A stretch of DNA of 64,000 bases from Apostichopus japonicus (Eukaryota; Echinodermata; Holothuroidea; Aspidochirotida; Stichopodidae), in the NCBI RefSeq assembly GCF_037975245.1, contig NC_092580.1, forward strand, positions 5,244,501-5,308,500, given 5' to 3'. Under the pieces are notes generated by a model. That model was given only the letters and a program-made list of their open reading frames with translations, did no database searches and was not told where the DNA came from. Positions 50,401 through 63,892 of the stretch are shown in pieces (position 1 is the stretch's first letter; each line of letters opens with the position of its first letter). A program made the position numbers and the translations under genes.

Positions 50401-53400
50401 GGAGGATGCCGTGGCAGCTCTAGTGCAGTAGTTAATCTACCAATTCATTCATTAACATTGATATGACTTTACTTTAGGAGTGGTCCCTTGTAAGCCAAAG
50501 TAATTGAGTTTGAAGTTAAAAGTGACTATAGGGCATGAATGTGCAATGATTTGGTCTTAAATCTAGACAAATAGAAGATTGTGAAACTTTAAGAAGCCTC
50601 ACCCCCTCCCCCCCACTCAAAAGAAAAGCCCACTTCTAATGGCAATATCTGTTTTTTATAAGGAATCTGATGAAAGAGACAGAACTGGATGATCAAACTC
50701 TCGCTGCCCAGAGGGAAGAGGAAGAGAGGAAGAAAAGACTGGAAGAGCAGAGAGCACAGAACGTGTCCCCGCCTCCTCCACGTAAGTCTTCACTCATGAA
50801 ATCTGAAAACAGCTTTATCCAGTGATCAGGGAGCAGAAAAGGTTTAATCTAACACTCTTTGACTAACCTGGTTCAGTATGCACACATGTTACTTAGAAGC
50901 TTTATCCAGTCATCAAGGAGTAGAATAGGTTTAATCTAACATTCTTTGACAAAGCTGGTTTCGGTATGCATAGATGTAAAGTTTGACTCGATTGATCTGT
51001 TACGAATGAGTGTGAAAAGTGTGACATTTATCCTTATTGAAGCTAGTTTGCATACATAAATGTGAGATTGGTTGTACCCTCTCCCTGTTGCGTGAGTCAA
51101 TGTTACGTAAATGTATCTCTGTGTAACGGTTAATGCAGTAATCTCCATTGTTTGATGAGTAGGTTATATCCTTAACAGGTCTGTAGTTCTACGAGTCCTG
51201 TTAAACATAAAGAAACGCATAAGCAGGTTTGGCTATGCATTGTAGCATGACCAAATTTTGTTACAATTCTCACGATTGTGTGAGTCTGCTGGGAACTGTA
51301 TATAAACATCAGGACACCTCATGTAACCAATTGTTCTAAGAACAATGTAAGCAAGAATGTAAGCTTAAATTGTGAAATTTATGCTGTGCCTGGTATATTT
51401 GGGGAATTTTGGGGAATGCCATCAGAATATTGCTAGCTGTTTTGGAATTTTGTGATATCATTTATGTGGGAAAATGCTTAAAATAAGTCATTTGCTCATG
51501 TGGCATTTAATCGTTACCCGGTTTGAGCCGTGCAAGAAAAGAGGGATTTTCCCTGGCAACAATTAAAAGCTGAGTTGCTTTTAGTTAAGTGTACTATGGT
51601 TGTAATCATATTTGTCAGCCTTACATCATTAGCATCCCCTGTGACCTCAATAACAAATATGGTGACATTTAGAATGTGTATTGAATCGTTGTACCAGGGA
51701 ATCTTTATAATGTAGATGGCAACTGTGCTACTACTATTGCATCTAAGGTAAACTTCATGAATTGTGTTATTGTAATGCCTCATCGCTTGAATTCCTAGAA
51801 AGTGATTGTAAATACTACATGGTATGTAGATAACAATAACGGTGATACCATTATATGACAGTTAAAGTGTTTTTATTCCAAGAAACCAAATATCTACTTT
51901 ATAATCTTTATATAGAAGAACAAGGAAACACTCATAAAACAGCACTGTTAACTGAAGTACCCAGTACTTTCTCTTAACATTGAAGAAAACATACAAATTG
52001 GACAGATATTTTCTTGCATGAAATTTGTGGGCAAGACTATTTTTTGTAGTTGCAGGAAAGGGGACATAATATATTACTACTGCCTTTATATGGTAACACG
52101 CCTTGACTTGCATATAGCCCAGTAAAGACCATGTGGGATTTTAAAATGATATTTAACAAACCACAGTAAAAGTGTCTAGTCATGTACTCTGTAGAACTGA
52201 CAAGTTCTCTGTGTTTGTTGGCCGTCTATAACCAGCTGGTATTTTAGAATATATAAAACAAAAGATGCAGCCCTCCTTTTTTAACTTTCTCATATTCCCT
52301 TTAATTTCCTGTGTTTTTGTTTTCCTCCCAGTATTAACACAGTTACTTGAAACTAATACCAGTGATCTGGTAGAGGAGCACAGACTCAGGAACGTCGAAG
52401 CCAACGAGTACATCGTCCTGGAGAGCAGCAGCGGTGATGAGGAGAAGAAACAGACAACAGTAGAAACTAAGAAAAGCAAACCAGGTCAGAATAGTCAGCA
52501 ACATTTAGCACCGTCACTCTTATGATGTGTCTAAGGGCTGTAAGAATGCTACCGACTAGCGGTACAGAGTCGAAACCAAATATCGATCTTCAATGCCTCC
52601 CTTTCAATGGTCAAGTTGCGGATATATTTATCCGCAAACAAAGTTCAGATAAAACGCCAGTTTCTTTAGAGACGGTCACATGAATTAATTAACGGTTGTG
52701 CCCCGAACCTTTGATGATTAAGTAGAATTGATAATGATGTGAACTAGCCCGTTGTATTTATAAATTGTGACCTGGAAAGTTATCCTTGATAAAATGATAA
52801 TATTGAAGTTTATGTTGACCATGTGAAATGGCCGACTGGAAGTAACAGATTCGTTTGAAGATACTTTGTGTAGCTGAGTGTGGAGTCCTAAATACTGTCA
52901 TTATTTTTCTTCTTAATGTCTATCCTTTTCACACTCTTATTGACAAAGTAAAGCAAACTTCATCAAATATATTACAAACAATATTCCTTTCCATTTCTGC
53001 TGCATATATGATGTCCCTCTTCTATTACATGGAAGGGAAGTTAGCTGGTTTTGTACATGTATCATATGGCAGCATGTTTTACTGACTTCAAGAATAGTCA
53101 AGTCTAGGTGGTCCTCTCACTTTCATTTTTGTTCGAATTTTGTTCACAACCAAAATTCTTTTGTTTTTTTTTCAATCTTCATTATCATCCCGATATGTTC
53201 TCTCACTCAGTCACGGAATTGATTGAAATTTTGAGTTCCGATGAAGACGTGAAAGTCTTGAGCGAAAGTGAGAGGGACGAACAGAGCGACGCAGAGTTTG
53301 CGGTCCCCATCCACGGCCACGAAGAAGAGAGCGGCACGCACACGGACGACACAATCAACCAACCGGACGAAGAAGGCAGGGTACTGGTCAATGTCAGTCA

Positions 53401-56400
53401 TCCGCTCGACGAACAAGATCTTTACCTCCCGCAGCATCTCGCATGTAAAGTGAAATCTCACCAGGTCAGAGTCGTAACGATTACCGTAATCATTCTCGTG
53501 GATTATGTTTTGCAAACGATCCACATCGTTCAAAAAAGGACTGTCTTTGTATCGTTGTTTAACCTGGCATTTATATTCTCACCGAACAATCGAAATAGTC
53601 AGACACAATTTGGTCGTCCCTCGATCGAAACGAAGACCTCCACGTGGCTACGAATATTTGGCTTTTCGGAGTTGACAAGTTACCTTCTTTTGTGACCCAA
53701 TACAGCAAAGATCATGTCCCACAAAAATCAATGGATGAGATGGTACCAAACACAGTATCCTTGCTTTTACTTAAAATAGAAGCTGGGGCGAGAAAATGTG
53801 GAATGTCACTGACTTTGAAGGGTTAACTTTGTTAGATTCCCACATCCTGTGTATTGTTTCTGATGAATGAGGTAAAAAAAGAAATAACTAAAGCACTTTG
53901 AGGACATTTGATCAGATCTGTGGGGTTCAAAGAACTGTGGTAATGGTTGAAGGATTTAGTCACAATATGCGTATTCTCCATAGAAGAAAAGGTTCAAATC
54001 TTATGTATATGTTTAAATTCAAGTTTAATATTAAAAACATTCATATTGGCACCTTCACATTTTTCTTGCCATGTCTTTCTATGATTTTTCTTTCTTTTCT
54101 GTCATTTATTATTTATTGTGTGTTAAACATTACAGTACCATAAACGATGACAAGGTTTTATCACGCACAGTGAAACTTGCATGGTCATAGATATATTGCA
54201 ACGTACTGTAATAAACTACACGCGTCTAGACAGTGTGCAAGCTCTTCGCAGAAACCATAAAATGATTGGAAAAGGAACTATTTGTTTACACAATTAAAAG
54301 GAAAAGTCAACGCAGGTGTTAAATGGGAACAGGAAGTCACTGATGGGTGGTCACATGTAGTGATATGAAGTAATCAAGTTGGAAGTTGCCTCTTGTACAG
54401 AAAGAGGAAATGGGGCAAATATCTGAAATTTTTGCATGAATTGTGTGTGTGAAAAATCACAAGGAAATGCCAGATCATGCCCCAATAAAATGCCATCTTG
54501 AAATGTTGATCAAACAGGGCTTATAATTTACCGTATTATATTCTTTGTTATGTGTAAGTGAGAATCGGTTTTGTGGGCACAAGTACATTGTGAATCTGTA
54601 AGGCATTCTACATATCACAATTAAAAAAACCTTCAATTAGATAGCAAGATGGCTGAACGGAAGTGTTTGAGCAGAGGAAAATAAATTATATAAACTCTGA
54701 ATATTTTTTTTTACATTTTCCGACTACAAATTCCAACATAGTTCTTCCTGTTTGAAACAACGTTATTCCACATACCGGGAGAGTCAATACTTTAATATTT
54801 ACGCACATTCTTGAATGTTGTGTACATGGTCAGTTGAACATGACTCTCATATTAAAAGAATAATACACAAGTTGTAAGGTGTTGCTTAATAATTAAAATA
54901 AATTAAAATAAATATTTCTTCAATCTCTGTTTTTTTTTTTCCCCCTCCTCTTTCAGATTGGAGGAATTCGTTTCTTGTATGACAACCTGGTGGAGAGCAT
55001 CAACAGGTTTACGAACAGTGCTGGGTTCGGTTGTATTCTAGCTCACAGTATGGGGCTAGGAAAGACTTTACAGGTAGGCATATATACCTTCAGCTTCATC
55101 GGTTTACACGGTCAACTAATAAAATGACACATTAACCATAAACGTATGAGACTTCGTCATGATGGAACCCAGTCATGTGACTGCTGTAAACTGCAAGACT
55201 TTGCAACCAGTACTCCAATAACACTGTCCATCTTGTAGGCCTTCAGCACATTCCCAACTAATAGGCTTACAACAGTTCACCAACTGGGTAGGCCTATAAC
55301 AGTTCCCCAACTGGGTAGGCCTTCAACACTGTCCATTTGTAGGACTTCAACACTGACAATCCTGTAGGCCTTCAACACTTTCCCACATAGTGGGCGTACA
55401 ACACATTCCTAACAAGTTATGAGGTAATTTATTGACAGTTTGCATCAGTTTTGTTTAGTAAAAATGCTGGATAATTTTTGCACTACTATATATTAATTTC
55501 AAAAAATGAAACTGTTCTGAGGAGGAACTAGTTAAAGCGTAGAGGTGACATGTTCTTGATTTTCTTGCTCTTGTCAGAAAGATTATGATGCTGCTGGAAG
55601 ATTTACCTTCTATAAATACTGTCAGAAATTGCTCTGAGATATGCAAATAATATGTCTAAAGATTGACCGTTCTCAGAAATACTGCCTTATCTGAACTGAG
55701 ATCAAGCAGCATGTCCAATGTCGCCAAGGAAACTATCGAGATTGCTAAGTAATTTATTCCAGGGGTTGCAAAAAAGGTCACATTTTTCCAGCGAAATTTC
55801 GCAATAGGTTTATTCACATTGGAGATGAGTTTAATATAGACTGTATTTAGAATGTAGGAATATCATGTCCAAGGTGATTCAGCAATGAGTAAGGGATTTG
55901 GAGAGCTAGGGTCCGAGGGGCATGGAACTAGTGACAGTTAAAGTGACAGTAAAACAAGTGACAGTAACTAGTGACAGTAAACAAAGCCTTAGATGGTTAC
56001 AGAAATCATGTCTTATTCACTGCAGGATGGTGTAAATTAGTTCGTCTTTATTAGTTTTATAAGCTTTATTAGTTTTATTAATTAACTCTATTTTCGTTGT
56101 CTCCTGTAGGTGATTTGTTTTACCGACATTTTTCTGAGATACACGACTGCTCGGTCAGTTCTCATCATCGTGCCAATAAATACTTTACAAAACTGGATTG
56201 CCGAGTTTGACATGTGGTTACCCCGTGAGGGGGACCCCTCAACGGGGAGGCAAGCCAGGCAGTTCAACCTGTACGTCCTGAACGATACCCACAAGACAAC
56301 TGTGGCCAGGGCAAAGGTCATATGTGAGTCATCAACCTTCTTTTGCTTTTCTTTGGTTAGCAACATTTTTGTGTAAAGTTGACTTTGATAACACTTTGCA

Positions 56401-58763
56401 TCCAGTGATGAAAGCCTGAACTGAGGCATATTGCTTGTGGGTGCCTCATCAAAAACAGTCTTTCTTTTTTCCATTCTTGTAAAGAAGTATGAAACTTGAG
56501 TGATGTCTATACACTGAAATGAAATTTTTACAAGTTAGTATTGAAGAAATTCTATTGGACACATCTGTTTGGGAGTACTTCACAGAAAGTGCTCAGGTGG
56601 AGTATGTAGAAAGACAACTTAGGGTAAAAGTAAGTAATGTCACAAATTTTGCTAGAAATGCTTAAAAAATGGTCACATGTAATCAACTTTGGAGGTGGTG
56701 CATTGAAGGGCTGGCAGATTGTAGTGGAATTAGATCATCAATTAAGTTTGCGATAGAAATTAAATATCTTTAAAAAAAAAATGTAGGTAGAGAAACATGA
56801 AGCAAACCTTACAGTAAAACCCATTACAGATAAAAGTATCAATCATGTCCTATTCGGTATGTTGGATTTTATCAATCAAGAAAGCATTTTAAAGAGAGAT
56901 AATTGTTAAACCATGATAGTGAGAACATCAAAACTGACATTTAGTAACATGAGAAAGGTATTAAATCACAAAGAGTAGATTAATTGTTATTTATAAAAAT
57001 GTGCTGCTTAAATTATTATGTTTTTTAGGCGACTGGTACCAAAATGGCGGTGTGATGTTAATGGGTTATGAGATTTACAGGTTACTATGTAACCGTAGGT
57101 TTACAGGAAAACCCAAACGGAGGAAAAAGAAGGGACCAGCCGGCCCGGAGGTCATCGATCTGGAGGAAGAGGAGAAACTGGAAAAAGAATTAGAGAGTAA
57201 GTGGCTTTGTTGTGTATTTCTATTAATGGCTGTAGTTAGGGTTAGAGTGGGGGAACCACAATGTTCTGGGTATAGACACAGCAAGGTAGGTCTTCTACAG
57301 GAATTCTAAGCACTGTGTCAAAAGTAGGACACTGAGGGATCTGCAGCCAGGCTGTATAGGATGTTAATCTTTTGTACTGTGCTGTCTCACACAATAGGCA
57401 CTACAGTATTACACAATAGGCAATGGTGCTCTGCTGCAGTATATCTCTATTGTTTGCTGTATCTATGCAGCCTTGCTGCAGGGCAGTTAACAGCAGCTGC
57501 AGCTTTTCTGGTTAACACAGTGCCTTAGTGAATGTTTATAGTAAAGGGTTGGATTAGGACTGTGGAACAACAGTACTCTTTGTACAGACAGCATGATATC
57601 CTAAACGCTACATCAGACACTTGGGAATGCCGTTAAGGGTGGGATTAGAACCCTGACGAGGAGGTTGCTGTGGGAACTGAGAGTAAGATGTCTCTACTAC
57701 ATACCTGTGTGAATTTCATTAGACAGCCCTAGGGTTAGGGCTGAGAGAACATTGCAGGTGTAGCACACTCGGGCAGGGTAAGAAACTGTAAGGATATGCT
57801 TTGAGAATGAATTGCTAGACGAAATACATAACTGAGTTAGAGAGATATTATGTAAATGTCTATGATGAATGACAAAATCTATGCCTTATCCCACAGATAT
57901 CAGGTATGCAATATGTAACCCCGGACCTGACCTGGTAGTCTGTGATGAGGGGCACAGAATAAAGAACAGTCTGGCTGGAATCTCAAAGGCACTCAAAAAC
58001 ATCAAAACAAGGTTAGTAGACTGGAGCAAAAACACTAATCTGTACTTTGTAAGCTGTAAAACAACGTGGGGAAAGCATTGTTGGTTGTTTTTGAGTGTTT
58101 TACATCATCCGCATAAGTAATATTTAGATATTTTTTGTTGTTCTTGTAAACATGTTACGCTTCATGCACCAATGAATTATTTGAACCTTTTTTGGTTTGA
58201 CTTTTCTTAGGCCGGAAAGTGACATATGCAGTCCAATTGGCTTGTGTGTGGGTGTGTACGTGTGGTATCTGAGTTGAGCTTGTAGCAATGATGTCTTAAT
58301 ATAGCCAACATCAGCTGCTCTCAGATGTTACACGTGGCTTACCTATTATGAGTAGAAGAATCCATTTTTTTGGGGGGGGGTGAATGAAGATCTAAGGCCA
58401 TTTGGTAAGGTTTAAGTTTTCTTATATTACAAGTTACCACTGGGAGATAGTCACACTGGTTTCCTTATTTTAGTCAGTTTTGTTATTAAGAAGAAACTTA
58501 GTTGGTTAGTGTATGGTGATGAGGAACCAGAAAAAAAGGTTTTCATCTGGGTAAAAATATATTTTTCATTTTTTTTTTACCAACTTTATTTCTCGACCAG
58601 ACGGAGAGTTGTTCTGACCGGCTATCCCCTCCAAAATAACCTGATGGAGTATTGGTGCATGGTGGACTTTGTCCGGCCGAACTATCTGGGTACTAAACAC
58701 GAATTTTCCAACCTCTTTGAGAGACCTATCCAAAATGGGCAGTGTACTGACAGCACACCAGCG
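47453..58763 (+). CDS. RAD54L2: RAD54L2/ARIP4, SNF2-family ATPase, 5' part (runs off the window)
   Basis: Coding exons: 47453-47874, 50663-50781, 52332-52484, 53211-53464, 54957-55073, 56110-56323, 57029-57196, 57897-58011, 58601-58763. They give 1725 bp, 575 codons, all GT-AG and in phase. Residues 1-140 are acidic, then lysine-rich, ending with the [10 protein letters not shown] block seen in ARIP4. A charged coil follows at about 145-170, then SUMO-interaction-like stretches ([21 protein letters not shown] at 235-243; EVIDLEEEE). The ATPase core shows Walker A MGLGKT (348-353), motif Ia VPINTLQNW (376-384), DEGH box (499-502) and motif [11 protein letters not shown] (526-533). The helicase C half is not in the window, so the next exon lies beyond 64000. 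The human protein is a nuclear DNA-dependent ATPase that binds androgen receptor and DYRK1A and is regulated by SUMO. Related ATRX is less likely, because the YLGT-x-x-EFSN and NGQCTDSTP segments match ARIP4. Confidence 0.94.
47875..50662 (+). other. RAD54L2 intron after the first coding exon
   Basis: The intron starts GTAAGT and ends ttttttataag. It holds the nested hairpin motif at 48630-48674 and a pyrimidine-rich strand near 49760-49840, where cttcctc and ccccacctt repeat. No other feature is recognised. Confidence 0.7.
48630..48674. repeat. Nested inverted-repeat motif of a dispersed repeat
   Basis: Outer arms TTAGCC (48630-48635) and GGCTAA (48669-48674) enclose inner arms GATCCT (48645-48650) and AGGATC (48654-48659). 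The phrase gcctgacgtttcgatcct recurs in degraded form near 45099. It looks like a conserved piece of a dispersed element. Confidence 0.6.
53465..54956 (+). other. RAD54L2 intron 4, nothing recognised
   Basis: The intron is flanked by CAG|GTCAGA and a long pyrimidine tract ending TTTCAG. The sequence is plain AT-rich intronic DNA with no repeat or gene that I can name. Confidence 0.7.
55236..55405. repeat. Degenerate ~30-bp tandem repeat in RAD54L2 intron 5
   Basis: About six copies of a unit like gtaggccttcaacac followed by variable ccccaactg lie in tandem between coding exons 5 and 6. Copies differ at several positions. Confidence 0.8.
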
Positions 58764-61374
58764 GTAAGTTACATTGAATGAAAAGAGGCTTTAGAGGCAT
58801 CAAAACATTAAGGATTTCAGGGTTGAGAACATATTATTAACCATTATCATTCAAATCAAATTTTCAGGTGTTTTTAGCCTGTTTGCCTGTAAAAAGTAGC
58901 CCCAAAAAATTAGCATTGTCAACCAAAACCCTGCATCAAACTTATGAGTCACAAATATTTTTTGGATACCAAAAAAAGGGAGGGGTTTCGGGTAATATGC
59001 AATGCAGAATGTTTGTGCCCCTAGAGACCCAGTGTAAGGAAATACATCAGACAAATTATTGGGGTTGAAGACAGGAGAGGTGAAGGAAATGTACTCATCT
59101 CTTAAAAACAGGGCATGCCAAAATTTCAACGGTAAATCTTCAAAACCGAATCAGAATTGAATGACCCCTTAAATTATGTGATGTATAAACTTCAGCTTTT
59201 CTCAAGACCAAGGCTGTCCGGTTTTTCGTCCTTAGTTTACAATTTACTTTCATTTTGTCTGATATGACCAAATCCTTGAGAGAAAAAAACTGAAGGTTCC
59301 CATCGTGCTAACGGTATCATATGGTTACCTATCTGTACTTTGTGTAAAGAAAATGATTGAAGATAGACGTATTGGATCCTGCTTATATTCAAGAAAGCAT
59401 CACCTCCCACAGCAGAAAGTTTTCAAACCTTTCAAAAAGCAGTATGTGTGGTGACTGTCTGCCAGGAAGTGCCTTCTCTTGTCTTTCAGTTCGTAAGAAT
59501 CATCCGATATCTACCTCGTGTAACTCTACCACCAGAGTCGCTGGGGTTTTCCCTTCAGCGTTGGGTATCAGTTTCACAAGTGTGGGTTTTGGTTAAAGGG
59601 GAATTTGATATCGCTGAGTGTGCATAAATATCGTAAACATGTGACAAGTGTCTCAGATGTTATAAATAGTTGTGGGTAGTCGGTAGGTTTTTGTTACGGC
59701 GGATGTTTCTAGCAGAGAAAATCCCTTCCGAATGTATAACTACAGAACGTGCCGACCAAACCTTTCAGTTCATCGACTTCAAAAGTGTAAACGCAGAAGC
59801 CCACCCACCCCCCTTCCAAAAGAAGTGGAATTAGTTTTAAATTTGTGTTTTGAAAATGATAAAGTTGTGTTGGTTGTTCACTAAGTACCTTCCTTTGAGT
59901 TCTTAGTGTGTTACGTTATTCCCAGGCATTAAGCATGGTTTCGAGCTAGACAATTTAAATGTTTCAGTCGGAAATACTAGGGGTTGATGTGTAGAGAAGT
60001 GTTCAAAGTTGATCTCAGATGACCACGGTTAAGCATTTCTAGCCAATTTTGGGACATTGCTTCTTTTACCGTAAGTTGTCTCTCTACATATCACAAATTA
60101 TGCTGTTAGTTCAGTCTGTGTGGTGTTTAGTGATGGAACGGATTTTTGGTACTTTAAGAGCGTCATATTTCTGAAAGCAAATAGGAGCGCCCTATAGATA
60201 GCGTTGGCGTCTAATACCGATGTAGTTTATGTACCTAGAACTCTTCCTCCTCAGAATGTACAATTTCTTTTGGGATTTGTTATTATTGACATTTAAAGGT
60301 CACGCAATGAGCTGCTAGGCGCACACCTCTTCGAGCAGGAAGAAATATTTCATGTCAACTTTCTGGGTTATAACAATATTAACTTGAGTAATATTGTGGG
60401 TTGAATAATACTATAAATTCATGCAGAGTGAAAGGGGATGATTTTTTTTGGGTGGGAGTGAAATGTAGCTGGTTTTATGATATCTAATACTCTCTTCACC
60501 GACCCTATAAACACTATGGGTGGGAGAAGAAAAAAGATTTCATCACAACCTTATCTTAGAAGTGATGGTTTGAATACGACCAATTGCTCTGTTTTAGTCG
60601 ATAAAGACAGTGTTATTAGAGGAAAGGAAATTTGGCATCTGGGAGTTATTATTTGGGTTGGATAAAGTAAGGTGACTTTACTATTCAGGTTCAATCCATA
60701 TTTTTTTCTTATCTAAAGATGGTCTTCCAAAATTGATAAAGAAATTTCAAAATGAATCTTGTTGGGGGGAAAAAATTAACAAAAACCCCTCCGTTGCTTC
60801 AGATTTTGTCTGTAAAACTGTCTTTTACTTTCATCAATAATGGAATGTTTGTTTACCTGTGTGTACCTCAACTCTTGTTTGTTTAGGTCAGATCAACCTC
60901 AACGCTTGTTAAAATGGTGTCACAATTCTAAAAAAAAATGTTTTTTGCTGGATTTGTAAACTTGTAACAGGTGTCTGTAAAACAGCGGCAGGGTACTGAC
61001 TTTAATAAAGCCCTTGTCTCAAATCATAAGTTAGGGGTTTTCCCAGAGTCGTTAAAATCTATTCTCTGAATAAACTGCTGATTTTGGATGTACCCAAATG
61101 AGACCTAAAACCCAGTGAAATATTTTGAAATACATAACTTTACAGTTTTAAAATCTGTGATTAAAACCTGTAAAGTTTATGCCTGTTCATGGCAACCATA
61201 GTTCCACTTTGTGATACCACCAATTGCATCAAGAGTGGAGAGAAAAGGATTCTATATTTAATTTAAAGCCATAATTTATTCCCTGATATGTCTCCTATGT
61301 GACAGTGTCTTTAATCTGGTCATATTTTTCGGTTGCATAGGTGTGTGTGTGCGTGCGTTTGTTTTGCTATCTGA

Positions 61375-61519
61375 CCGAGGACTTGAACAAAAGAATTCCA
61401 GGTCCTCGGTTGTGATTTCTAAAGAATCACCACGTCCTCGGAAGAATTCTATTGTATGGGGTATTGTTAAGGTTAGGATATGTGGAATTGAACAATGGAA
61501 AATACAATGGGGTCCTCGG
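61375..61519. repeat. Cluster of GTCCTCGG motifs, one inverted
   Basis: CCGAGGAC at 61375-61382 is followed by GTCCTCGG at 61402-61409, 61434-61441 and 61512-61519. The first two form an 8-bp-arm hairpin with a 19-nt loop. AAGAATTC also occurs twice beside them. In a region of low GC this is non-random. Confidence 0.75.
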
Positions 61520-62858
61520 TCTGAATGTAATACAAACATGTTTGTGTGTGTGTATGTATGTTTGATTTCTTAGGTCTTATTGATTATGTTCTTGAAAAGT
61601 TCTTTCTTTCACTCTGATGAATTTTTTTCCTCAGAAAAAAAATCTTATATTACAGTTTCTGTTTTTTTTTGTTGAGCTACGTTTTGTTAAATTTTGACTA
61701 ATCCTGATGAAATCATCTAACATCTAAACTTTCCTTTCCCGACGTTTTATACAGCTGTTGTGCGGTTTATGCAACAAGGCAATAAGAGGGTGTATTCCTG
61801 GTGTAGAGTTATGAAAGACATTCCCCTCCCAATGCAACCAACTGCGTAAAAATATTAAACACAGACTTTGACAATAAATAATACATTGTCCTTTGTCATT
61901 CAAATCTAAATCTTTCACCAAAGTCGTTTCTAACTTTTGTGAGTCCTTTAGTTTGTTCTCCTTTCACTTTGGTAGAGGAAGCAACTGATTAATATCTAGT
62001 ATCTGTTTCAGATCTGAAAGTCTGAAAGTAAAGCATATTAATTCATCTGCTATTAAATTTCTCAAACGGGGACATGAAATCCGCTTTGTCACCTGTAAAT
62101 CAGGGTCGTGGTTGTTTTACCGCAAAGCGGAAGTCCGAGTAATTTTTTTATTTTTAATCTTTTCTCATTAAGTTTATTGAGTTGATTTGAAGCATGCGAT
62201 ATATTGAGGAAGTAAAGAGTACCACAGTGAAAGTTTAAATCCAGCTTGGGTGGGATTTCCCTCGCATTGTATTTTCCGAGGAAAAGTTCCCCATTCCCCA
62301 AAAAATATCAGCTGCACTTTCAATGTGTTTCCACTGTAGCTTCAACAGTATTTATGCTCTAGAGATATTGGCTAATGATGACTGGCATTTCTCATATTTT
62401 ATTCAATTACAAAATTACCTAAAATAAATTGTCTTATCTAATTAACAAGTGTCACAAAAAAAAAAATTTTTAAACCAAAGTTGTATATTAGATTCAAAGC
62501 ATATCAGATATGATGTTTTAGTGCGTCTGTATTGTTTGTTCAAGGTAGATACTTGCTAGGAAAAATTGTAGGACTAAACTTTATTTTTAATTTTTCATTA
62601 TTTTTCACTGATGCAATTTTTTAACCCATGCAACAGTCGAAGTCAGTGTAGTTTGATGAAGTCACTTTGATCACACGCTGCCAACATAGAAAAGGAAATG
62701 TTGGTGATGAGAAAAGAAAGTTCAGCATTGTTGCATAAAACTGCCAGAAGGGATGTTTTAATATCCCAACTGTTTAAGACCTTATTCGTACAAGTCTGTC
62801 TGTTCTCTTAACTCAGCGACATGAATAGTACAGACTTGACGTTTTAACACTAGTTTTT

Positions 62859-63420
62859 AGCTCTTACCAGCATGCTGGTGTGAGCTATTGTTACAGTGCG
62901 GCATCTATCACTCTATCATTCTATCACTCTATCCGTCAACAATTGGTAAAACCGCTCCCACTCGCACAATGTTTAATGGAATTTCATGAAACTTGGACAC
63001 AAGGACCATTGGGTATAGGGCCATCAGAGATGGTCCAAAATTTGGGGTCAAAGGTCACCTGTGGGCCGTAATGGGCCATTTTGTGGAAATACGAAAAAAT
63101 GCTTCTTCTCCTACAGATTCCATGGTACAATGTTGAGGGTTTGTCACGATAGTACTATGGAAGTTTTACCTTCAGGGTGTTCATGAATTAGAGATCAAAG
63201 ATCAACTAGGGGTCTTTTGTGGCCCGGGCCGCGGCCCTATATTTTCAAATTGCTCCTTTTCGTACAGTGTATGGCCAGTTATAATGAAACTTGGTCACAA
63301 CATTCCTCGGGATGAGAGTTACGAGGGGTGTTCGGAAAATTGAGGTCAAATGTCTTTAGGGGGTCATCGGGGGTCATTCTTTGTAATATTTTCAAATATC
63401 TCAATCTCCTCAAGATTTTG
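62859..63420. repeat. Dispersed repeat with palindromic start and degenerate internal units
   Basis: It begins with a near-perfect 28-bp palindrome centred on CCAGCATGCTGG (62859-62886). Degenerate units follow that share gaaacttgg(a/t)cacaa and ggtcaaaggtcac. This style of sequence is common as dispersed, non-coding repeats in marine invertebrate genomes. The right boundary is approximate. Confidence 0.6.
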
Positions 63421-63892
63421 ATAGATCATATTCAAAGTTGAACTGATGATTGTTGGATTGTGTATGAATAAGGTGATGCCTAATAATTTTTGGTCAAAAG
63501 TTAATTAATTACAATTAATCCCCATTGTTTAAAAAAATCTGAGCCTTCACCTTTTGCCAAAGCTCCTATAATTTGTCTCCCAGTCTCTGCAGTGTTTGTT
63601 TACATTTGTGGTTAAGCTCTGCAGAGGCTGTTAGTGGAATTAAAGCAGGACTGGGAGTTGTTATTAACTGTTGAACTGTAAGCGTGAGAGCCCTACAGCC
63701 AATCAGCACTTGCCGATTCTTAGAAGTCTTTGAGCCTGAGGTATGTAGGCAGCAAGCCAAAATTTTGGCAAGGAGTGCTTCAGGTCTGCTCAGGTAGAGG
63801 GGAGAGAGTTTAGTAGGGTACAGTAGGTCAGTGGTATTGTTTGAGAGAGTGGGTAAAATAGGATTTAAAGGGGGAAAATAGGAATTATAGCC

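Noticed and set aside
53108-53210. Upstream extension of RAD54L2 exon 4 as an open frame
   Set aside because: The acceptor CAG ends at 53210 and exon 3 joins there in phase. The upstream residues are hydrophobic intron translation with no match to the family.
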